Source of the DNA: Candidatus Kaiserbacteria bacterium RIFCSPLOWO2_01_FULL_50_24
GTDB lineage: Bacteria > Patescibacteriota > Minisyncoccia > Phycocordibacterales > UBA2100
Length of the DNA: 49,101 bases
Direction: 5' to 3'
Assembly (NCBI GenBank): GCA_001783335.1
Contig: MFLU01000007.1
Coordinates: forward strand, 1-49,101
Program-made: the position numbers and the translations under genes
Part shown: in pieces, positions 1 to 6,706 of the stretch
Position numbering within the stretch: position 1 is the first letter of the stretch
Layout of the letters: each line of letters starts with the position of its first letter
The notes under the pieces: model-generated
The model's input: only the letters and a program-made list of their open reading frames with translations
Database searches by the model: none
What the model was told of the DNA's origin: nothing

Positions 1-100
1 AAAATGTTGTTCTCATATTTCTTCTGCTAGTTGGTTAATGCTAACAAAAGAAAACATCGACCCCGTGGCCGTGTCCACTTTATGGGGTACAGATCACTTG

Positions 101-172
101 TTGCGGGGGCAGGATTTGCACCTGCGACCTCCGGGTTATGAGCCCGACGAGCTACTGCTGCTCCACCCCGCT
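101..172 (-). tRNA. tRNA-fMet (CAT), initiator-like
   Basis: Reverse complement reads AGCGGGGTGGAGCAGCAGTAGCTCGTCGGGCTCATAACCCGGAGGTCGCAGGTGCAAATCCTGCCCCCGCA; CAT anticodon, GGG/CCC anticodon stem typical of initiator tRNA, T-arm GGTGCAAATCC. Confidence 0.85.
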
Positions 173-657
173 GTAGTAATGACACTATACACCAAAATCG
201 CGCGTTACAAAATTCTCTCTAATACGTCGAAGTCATGAGGCCAAAAACAATTTGGAGAAAACAACACAGTGCAAAAATACTCCCGCTTATCAAAAGCAAT
301 TGCCACGAGAAGGTAATGAGCGCGATGCCGAGCGCATGCACGACGACGACGAAAGAAAGTATCCAAATCACAGATGTTATGTGTACCGCAATATTGAGCA
401 TATATTTCTATTGTGGCTAGCGAGGAGCGAAGTGGGAGAGTGCTCTCTCACATTTCGTCCGAGCGACTCTGTTTTCTTACGAGTGAAGCGAATTAGAAAA
501 CAAGAAGTACTCTTGTGGTGCGAAGACTCAAAAAAGCTCTGCCTTTATATCATGTTAAACGCGAGCGCGGCACATGACACATGTTCGCAAATGACGTGTA
601 GTATCTTATGCACACGTAGTATCGATATTCGAACCCACGATATGATACTATATATGC

Positions 658-1359
658 ATGGCAAAATCAGAACAACGACTGGAAGCTGTACAATTACGTC
701 GCGATGGGAACAGTATTAAGAATATAGCCAAAAAACTCAATATTTCGAGATCGTCTGCCAGTGTATGGTGTAGAGATATTATACTATCCGCATCACAGAA
801 ACAACGGCTTCTAGAGCATGCCATAAAGAACGGACAACGAGGAAGGTTAATGGGTGCAGAGGCGAATAAGAACAAGCGTTTAGAAAATATATCAACTCAA
901 GAAAAAATAGCCGGATCCATGGTGGGTAACCTAACTACACGAGATAGGTTTATGTTAGGAATAGCGTTGTATTGGGGAGAGGGCACGAAATCTATGAGAA
1001 GCAACACTTCAATTACCAATTCGGATCCCGAAACAATTTTGTTTGCACGGCACTGGTTTGAACAATTGGGTGTAGAGAGAAACATGTTTCGTCCCTATAT
1101 CTTTATTTCCGAGACCCACAAACACCGCGAAAAGGCGATTTTGCGATTCTGGTCCGAATACCTTGATATTCCGAAGACTCAATTTGCCAAGATGGTTTTC
1201 CTTAAGGGTAGGCCAAAAAAGATTTACGATAACCACGATTCGTATTATGGTGTACTTGCCTTACGTATTAGGAAAGGAAGTACGCTAAAATATAGGATAC
1301 TTGCTCTTATAAAAGCATGTAAGGAGAAGGCCGGCGTAGCTCAGGTAGTTAGAGCGTGA
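658..1359 (+). CDS. HTH-domain protein with LAGLIDADG-like (LYWGEG) region; C-terminus runs into tRNA-Met gene
   Basis: 233-aa ORF; N-terminal HTH (IKNIAKKLNISRSSASVWCRDI) then FMLGIALYWGEGTKS; last residues (GVAQVVRA) are translated tRNA sequence. Confidence 0.6.
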   Translation: MAKSEQRLEAVQLRRDGNSIKNIAKKLNISRSSASVWCRDIILSASQKQRLLEHAIKNGQRGRLMGAEANKNKRLENISTQEKIAGSMVGNLTTRDRFMLGIALYWGEGTKSMRSNTSITNSDPETILFARHWFEQLGVERNMFRPYIFISETHKHREKAILRFWSEYLDIPKTQFAKMVFLKGRPKKIYDNHDSYYGVLALRIRKGSTLKYRILALIKACKEKAGVAQVVRA

Positions 1360-1403
1360 CACTCATAAAGTCAAGGTCCCAGGTGCAAATCCTGGCGTCG
1401 GCA
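1330..1403 (+). tRNA. tRNA-Met or tRNA-Ile2 (CAT)
   Basis: GCCGGCGTAGCTCAGGTAGTTAGAGCGTGACACTCATAAAGTCAAGGTCCCAGGTGCAAATCCTGGCGTCGGCA; 7-bp acceptor stem GCCGGCG/CGTCGGC, CAT anticodon. Confidence 0.85.
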
Positions 1404-1410
1404 AAAAAAG

Positions 1411-1432
1411 ACACTCCCGCTAGCGGGAGTGT
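1411..1432 (+). terminator. Rho-independent terminator-like hairpin after tRNA
   Basis: acactcccgc-ta-gcgggagtgt followed by tt. Confidence 0.6.
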
Positions 1433-1435
1433 TTG

Positions 1436-1530
1436 CCCCGTTAGAAGCAAAAAGCCCGCTTCTTATCGGGAGATACAAAATACATGCGGCGAGCGTTAAG
1501 TTGCGTGCTATGTGCTGGCTTCTAACGGGG
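1436..1530. repeat. 13-bp perfect inverted repeat bounding a 69-nt spacer
   Basis: ccccgttagaagc (1436-1448) / gcttctaacgggg (1518-1530). Confidence 0.7.
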
Positions 1531-1953
1531 TTTGCGTTTTTGAATGCGTGCGTGTCGTCTGGCGGCGATTTTCGGGAGTGTTCTGTTCACCAAATCCTCC
1601 GGCGATTCGTTGTCGTGGACAACGACACATAAAATATATCTGCCATACCCTGTTTCCATAAATGCCGCACAGGCACGCTCGGAGCTCTTTATCTGAATAT
1701 GTATTGGTCCAACATCAGTGATTGCCACGGCATCGGTCTTTTGATGATAGTCCTCGGTTTTTGTTGCCGGTCGGACTACCGTAAGCCACGTAGGCAATTG
1801 CTTCGCGTGTCGCGCCGCCTCGTATGCATCAATAAGTCTTTGCTCATTTTCTTTGCCTCGGCGTTTGCCCTCGCGGCCTTTCTCAATCCTTAACTCTCGC
1901 TGCCTTCTCCGTGCCGGATATGACTTTCTTATTATTTTGGTACCCCGCTTCAC
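1522..1953 (-). CDS. Hypothetical protein, PD-(D/E)XK nuclease-like fold suspected
   Basis: 143-aa ORF; KTDAVAITDVGPIHIQIKSS resembles the D-x(n)-(E/Q)xK core. Confidence 0.5.
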   Translation of the reverse strand: MKRGTKIIRKSYPARRRQRELRIEKGREGKRRGKENEQRLIDAYEAARHAKQLPTWLTVVRPATKTEDYHQKTDAVAITDVGPIHIQIKSSERACAAFMETGYGRYILCVVVHDNESPEDLVNRTLPKIAARRHARIQKRKPR

Positions 1954-2093
1954 TGCCGAATCTCCCTGTTTGTCTCACTCCATAATACCAGGTGTTCGCC
2001 AGCACAATGCAGACAAAGTGCATATTTTCTGTTAAAATCCTTTTTGCTACCGAATGGGGGCGTAAGCAGAGCTTTCGTCTCCAGCACTCGAAA

Positions 2094-2122
2094 AAAGTCA
2101 GAATATGATGTATTCTGACTTT
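2094..2122. terminator. Bidirectional terminator-like hairpin
   Basis: aaagtcagaata-tgatg-tattctgacttt, perfect 12-bp stem. Confidence 0.6.
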
Positions 2123-2133
2123 GTTTCTCGTTT

Positions 2134-2210
2134 GGGGGCGTAGCTTAGCCCGGTAAAGCATCTGCTTGTCACGCAGAAGACCGCGGGTTCAAATCCCGTC
2201 GCTCCCGCCA
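2134..2210 (+). tRNA. tRNA-Asp (GTC), CCA encoded
   Basis: GGGGGCGTAGCTTAGCCCGGTAAAGCATCTGCTTGTCACGCAGAAGACCGCGGGTTCAAATCCCGTCGCTCCCGCCA. Confidence 0.9.
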
Positions 2211-2240
2211 AACAGCAAATTCGCAAATTCCAAACAAAAA

Positions 2241-2261
2241 CGCGGGGGCTTTGCCCCCGCG
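2241..2261 (-). terminator. Terminator of the dioxygenase gene
   Basis: cgcgggggc-ttt-gcccccgcg; on the minus strand followed by tttttgttt. Confidence 0.75.
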
Positions 2262-2273
2262 ATGAATAGTCCG

Positions 2274-3431
2274 TCACAATATTGCCGCGCGTGTCTCGTC
2301 TACATGTTTTCTTAAGGATGCCATAAACTGAGTGCCGCCGGTTCCGATGTCGGTCGGATTAGAGCTGGCCGATGTGCTCGATCTGTTCGCTTGCTTGTTG
2401 ATGTAGCTCGCCGCATATTCGTAATGTTTGTCGCGAAACTTAGCAAGCCATTCCACGCACTCGTTATATGCCATGAGCGCATCATGGAGTTTGTGAACAA
2501 CCTGGACAATCCTGGAAACAGGTTCACGCCCTTCAACTTTTTCAAGGAGCGCGCGATGCTTCGGCGGCATATACCATCGCATCTCCGCCAAGTGACTGCT
2601 TAAATTGCTTGGCTCGTGCACGATTCCAAGCACGGCATCAAAGAGGGGAGCGATAGTGCTTTGTGCGCCCGTTTCTCCGCGGAATGGCTGTGGTGTGCCG
2701 TCAAGGGGCGACACTCCCTCAAACACAACGCCCGCAGGAACGAACAGGTATGGTCGTACGCGGCGAAAGTAGATATATGGGTCGCAGCATTCAAGCATGC
2801 GGCAGAGCGTTTTATACATGCGCTCTTGCGCCGTGGCCATAATTTTGAGCTGGCGTGCAACTTCCGCGAGGTCGTTTTGTGCCGCCGCCTCTTGTGCGCG
2901 CACCGCCGCGATTATTGCTTGCCCGGCGTGTGTCTCAATTTCAATGTGCACAAGAATAAACCACGCCTCGTCTAGGCCGCCGAGAAAGTGTTGCAACACG
3001 GCAAGATTTCCCAGCGCGATCGGCCCCTCCGGGTCAAGTCGCCGCCAATTGTTGAGCGCGTAGGGCGAGTATGAAAGTACGGGCGGAAGACCGAGCCGCT
3101 TTGAAATGACGGTGAGTGGCACTCCCAAACACGCGGGGACACGAATACTCAAATTGTTTTTCTGGCACTCGTGCATATAGCCGTGCAGAAGAAATGTTAG
3201 CCGCACATGTGCTGGCGCAAGCTCTTCATCTGTCAGGCCGCATGTGTCAATTACAAGCATGTTGCGAAGGTATTTCCCGAATGTGCCTGCCGCAAGAAGT
3301 GCCGGCATCTCTCCCGCGAACCCCTCCCAATACTGGAAAGCGGGTGAGAGATAGATAGCTGGATCGTGTTTCGGCAAAAACCCGCGCTCCGATGTTACGT
3401 CGTACTTTACAAGGTCAATCGGTTCGTACAT
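2274..3431 (-). CDS. Indoleamine 2,3-dioxygenase family protein
   Basis: 385 aa; LGLPPVLSYSPYALNNWRR, FLGGLDEAWFILVHIEIE, FRGETGAQSTI, LAEMRWYMPPKHR, FRDKHYEYAASYI and GTGGTQFM are IDO-family landmarks; SD aaggag upstream of ATG. Confidence 0.9.
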   Translation of the reverse strand: MYEPIDLVKYDVTSERGFLPKHDPAIYLSPAFQYWEGFAGEMPALLAAGTFGKYLRNMLVIDTCGLTDEELAPAHVRLTFLLHGYMHECQKNNLSIRVPACLGVPLTVISKRLGLPPVLSYSPYALNNWRRLDPEGPIALGNLAVLQHFLGGLDEAWFILVHIEIETHAGQAIIAAVRAQEAAAQNDLAEVARQLKIMATAQERMYKTLCRMLECCDPYIYFRRVRPYLFVPAGVVFEGVSPLDGTPQPFRGETGAQSTIAPLFDAVLGIVHEPSNLSSHLAEMRWYMPPKHRALLEKVEGREPVSRIVQVVHKLHDALMAYNECVEWLAKFRDKHYEYAASYINKQANRSSTSASSNPTDIGTGGTQFMASLRKHVDETRAAIL

Positions 3432-3540
3432 CGTTTGCTCCTTTTCGTTCTTTCTGATCTGTTACCAGCGTATGTTTTTGCAGGCCACGCGTCAATGAGG
3501 ACCTGTCCACACACTTACTTGCGTCTTGCTCTTGTATCCC

Positions 3541-3563
3541 ACGGCAAGGCCTCGCCTTGCCGT
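3541..3563. repeat. Palindromic hairpin (GGCAAGGC type)
   Basis: acggcaaggc-ctc-gccttgccgt. Confidence 0.6.
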
Positions 3564-3678
3564 ATAAGTGTTGGGGATAACTCACTTGCGCGAATTGTGG
3601 ATGTGCGTATACTGCTTCTAATTTATGCATAGGTACTCGTCATACCACACGCTAAATGCGCACGCGGGCGCAAATGGA

Positions 3679-3702
3679 AACCCCTTTCGGGGTTATTTTT
3701 TT
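3679..3702 (+). terminator. Terminator-like hairpin
   Basis: aacccc-ttt-cggggtt followed by attttttt. Confidence 0.55.
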
Positions 3703-3794
3703 GCCTCGCCCCCACACTTATTGCGCCGCACTTCGTGCATCGGCACAATAAATGTGAGGGTTCGCCATTAGTAACTTACTAAAAATATAATTTT

Positions 3795-4667
3795 ATGATT
3801 GGCAACCACTTACCAACCGGCGACATCGTTTCATTCAGTAAGGCCGTAAACGCCCTTCGGGCGTTTTTTCTTGGCAGGGGATTTATAGAAGTGCATACGC
3901 AAGATCGTCTCTCCATTCTTGCGGCGTGCGAAGATCCCTATACGGTTGCCACATACCAATACGAAGGAAATTGTTGGCCTCTGCCGCAAACGGGGCAGAT
4001 GTGGCTGGAGTACGAACTTCTTACAAAGCCGGAATTGCCCGGTGTGTTTTGCGTTTCCACAAGTTATCGTAATGAGCCGAACCCGGTGCCGGGGAGGCAC
4101 GAGCGAATGTTTCCTATGTTTGAGTTTGAGGCGAGAGGTGAATTTGCCGATTTGCGTGTGCTTGAAGAAGATCTCTGCGAACATGTGGGACTGGGTACGC
4201 GTGGCGCATTTCATCACGCAACATACGCCGATATGGCGACGCACTATGACGTGGAGGAACTCACGAGTGTGGAAGAAAAAAGAATGGCCGACGACTTCGG
4301 GCGCGTAGTGTTTCTGGAGCGTTTTCCGGAGCACACGTCGCCGTTTTGGAATATGCGTCGCGGAGTGGACGCGGCACACAAAATTGACGTTATTATTGAC
4401 GGCATGGAGACCATCGGCTCTGCGGAGCGAAGCTCCGACGTAGATGATATGCGTAAGCGTTTTTACTCAATCTCCGACGGCGGCTACGCCGCGCTTCTTT
4501 TTGAAAAATTCGGCAAAGCACGAGTTGAAAAAGAACTTGAAGAATTTTTCTCGCTCCCGTTTTTTCCTCGCTTTGGCGGCGGAATCGGTATGACACGCGT
4601 CATGCGCGCGCTTAAAAACACGCCTGGGGCAGTAACGGCCAGTCGCCAGTTTGCAGCTGTGTTGTAA
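3795..4667 (+). CDS. Class II aaRS (Asp/Asn) catalytic-core-only protein; AsnRS-like asparagine synthetase candidate
   Basis: 290 aa; CVSTSYRNEPNPVPGRHERMFPMFEFEARGEFADL (motif 2-like) and GGGIGMTRVMRAL (motif 3); no N-terminal anticodon-binding domain. Confidence 0.75.
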   Translation: MIGNHLPTGDIVSFSKAVNALRAFFLGRGFIEVHTQDRLSILAACEDPYTVATYQYEGNCWPLPQTGQMWLEYELLTKPELPGVFCVSTSYRNEPNPVPGRHERMFPMFEFEARGEFADLRVLEEDLCEHVGLGTRGAFHHATYADMATHYDVEELTSVEEKRMADDFGRVVFLERFPEHTSPFWNMRRGVDAAHKIDVIIDGMETIGSAERSSDVDDMRKRFYSISDGGYAALLFEKFGKARVEKELEEFFSLPFFPRFGGGIGMTRVMRALKNTPGAVTASRQFAAVL

Positions 4668-4850
4668 TGCGCGCATGGGGGAAGTTGACCTCCGAATATC
4701 TTAAATAATGACGAGCAATATATTTTTTTGGTGCTCTTGTGTGGTGCACAAGTTAAAACATGCTACCCGATATTTGTTAATTCAATTGAATTAACAAATA
4801 ACATCGTGCACAAATTACACACGGGATGCGTTTTGAGGCAGGTGGGGGGA

Positions 4851-5075
4851 TTAAAGTTTCTGAATCTCTTTCAAATCGTGGTCAGGCAAAAAGAGGATTG
4901 CCAGCCCAAGCATAATGCCGCCTATAGCGGTCCATGTATGGCTCCCGCCGAAGAACGCCACATCTACAATATCCAGCGTGTACCACACGCCACGCCATAT
5001 CAAAACCAGCCCGATAACGATAGAAAGATTTTTCGCCAGGTAGCGTACAGGGTGTTTGGGCCACGGGGTGTTCAT
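4851..5075 (-). CDS. Small membrane protein
   Basis: 74 aa, two hydrophobic segments (NLSIVIGLVLIWRGVWYTL; TAIGGIMLGLAILFLP). Confidence 0.55.
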   Translation of the reverse strand: MNTPWPKHPVRYLAKNLSIVIGLVLIWRGVWYTLDIVDVAFFGGSHTWTAIGGIMLGLAILFLPDHDLKEIQKL

Positions 5076-5115
5076 GTGTTTAGTATATCAAATTTGTAGT
5101 ATAAATATCTCACTA

Positions 5116-5187
5116 GCCGAGATAGCTCAGCGGTAGAGCAACTCCATGGTAAGGAGTAGGTCCCGGGTTCAAGTCCCGGTCTCGGCT
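5116..5187 (+). tRNA. tRNA-Thr (GGT)
   Basis: GCCGAGATAGCTCAGCGGTAGAGCAACTCCATGGTAAGGAGTAGGTCCCGGGTTCAAGTCCCGGTCTCGGCT; anticodon loop ATGGTAA. Confidence 0.9.
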
Positions 5188-5323
5188 CAAGAATCGAAGT
5201 CAAATCTACATGCTCGATTTTCCTGTCCTTTTGTGCACAATTGTTCTATGCTAGTGTTTTGCCTGCCCGTCCGTAGCTTTATGCGGAGGAGGGCAAAACA
5301 CTAGCATAAGGTAGAATGCCGGA

Positions 5324-5599
5324 ATGGTCAACATATCGTACAGAAAGATTGAGTGTATCGTGAAAGGGTTCGCAAACCACCGACGCGTCCAGATCATGGA
5401 TCTTCTGCGCCGTAATCCGGAGCTTTCTGTTGACGACATTTCCGAGCGTCTGGATATTGGATATGAGAACGCATCCGATCACGTGCGCAAGCTTGCGACC
5501 TCGGGTCTTGTAATGAAGCGAAACGACGGGCCGAGCGTGCGCCATAAGCTTACCACACGCGGAGAGCTTGTTCTAATGTTTTGCAAAAGACTGCAATAA
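5324..5599 (+). CDS. Winged-helix (ArsR-like) transcriptional regulator
   Basis: 91 aa; RRVQIMDLLRRNPELSVDDISERLDIGYENASDHVRKLATSGLVMKRNDG. Confidence 0.75.
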   Translation: MVNISYRKIECIVKGFANHRRVQIMDLLRRNPELSVDDISERLDIGYENASDHVRKLATSGLVMKRNDGPSVRHKLTTRGELVLMFCKRLQ

Positions 5600-5620
5600 G
5601 GAAAACTTTGTACTCCGAAA

Positions 5621-5677
5621 CAGAAACTCACGCCGCGAGGGGAATCTGTTCTAGTGTTTTGCAAAAGACTAGTATAA
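5621..5677 (+). pseudogene. Detached duplicate of the 3' end of the winged-helix gene
   Basis: Frame reads QKLTPRGESVLVFCKRLV*; compare HKLTTRGELVLMFCKRLQ* at the end of 5324-5599 (13 of 18 residues identical). Confidence 0.7.
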
Positions 5678-6245
5678 GGGGAGGGGTTCAAAACAAAATA
5701 CATGGTTCGACTTCGTTCGCCACAAGCTGTCTCGTCGCACTCTTTCATGATCCAGATTTTGTTGTGGCTACTGTGACTTAGAAAATCGCAGGCCTATCGT
5801 TCATTATAGACACCCGTAGACGGTCCCCTTGGGGGACTCCAAAATCAAACCCAAAGGCATCTCACCGTTTTTTGCTGGCGGCGCGACTTGTAGTGAGGAG
5901 CGTAGAACGTAGAACTAAGCGCCGCGCGCTTCCTCGTGCCCCTTTGTGGACAACTGCGTTTTCGCAGTATGTGCATGTGCTATCGTTATGATATTGCATA
6001 TGCCCGGTAGTAGATTGTGGCGAATGCCTGTCCAGAAGCGTGTTTACTCTGCTTCTGGGAACATGCACAAAACAAACAATATGAAAACAGCAACACAAAA
6101 AATAGTAGATACTCCAATAACCATATCCCTGCTTTGCGCATATTCAAACGACATGATTCCTCGTATACCTCAACAACTACCGTGCCGCTGTCGAACGGCG
6201 CATACAATCAGGGCGCAAAGCATCGCCACAATTCACTAACCGGGT

Positions 6246-6659
6246 ATGGTTGACCAAAAAACCGTTCTTGTCGTTGAAGATGATGAAGGGTATCGCATGC
6301 TACTTAATGATGCGCTCACCGATGCGGGGTTTGCTGTTTTGCTTGCGAAAAGCGGGGAAGAGGCGTTGGAGAAAGTAAAAGAGAGCCCTGACCTCATTCT
6401 GTTAGATCACATACTTCCCGGCCTTCCAGGCGTTGAGGTTTTGAAAGCGATACGTGAGCGCAGTGATGCGTGGTCTAAAGAAGTGCCCGTTTTCATGCTG
6501 ACTCAAAAAAACGATCTCAATACGGTGGCGAACGCAATGGAGGCCGGTATTTCCGGATACCTCGTGAAGAGCGGAGAAGAATTATCGCGCGTAGTAGATA
6601 CCGTTCGGCAGAAGTTTGCCCAAACAGAGGCGAAGCATCACAAGGGGAGTGATTCATGA
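6246..6659 (+). CDS. CheY-like response regulator receiver protein
   Basis: 137 aa; VLVVEDDEGYRMLL, LILLDHILPGLPGVEVL, PVFMLTQKND, GYLVKS. Confidence 0.9.
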   Translation: MVDQKTVLVVEDDEGYRMLLNDALTDAGFAVLLAKSGEEALEKVKESPDLILLDHILPGLPGVEVLKAIRERSDAWSKEVPVFMLTQKNDLNTVANAMEAGISGYLVKSGEELSRVVDTVRQKFAQTEAKHHKGSDS

Positions 6660-6706
6660 CGAGCACACCACATTTTTAATAAGATTTTAATATAATATAC
6701 TATAGT

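Noticed and set aside
252-719. 155-aa + strand ORF upstream of the HTH gene
   Set aside because: Composition is not protein-like, overlaps the next credible gene, and contains palindromic intergenic sequence (e.g. gtgggagagtgctctctcac)
5986-6207. 73-aa minus-strand ORF with a hydrophobic stretch (LLEYLLFFVLLFSYCLFCACS)
   Set aside because: No SD, no recognisable family; hydrophobicity alone is not enough
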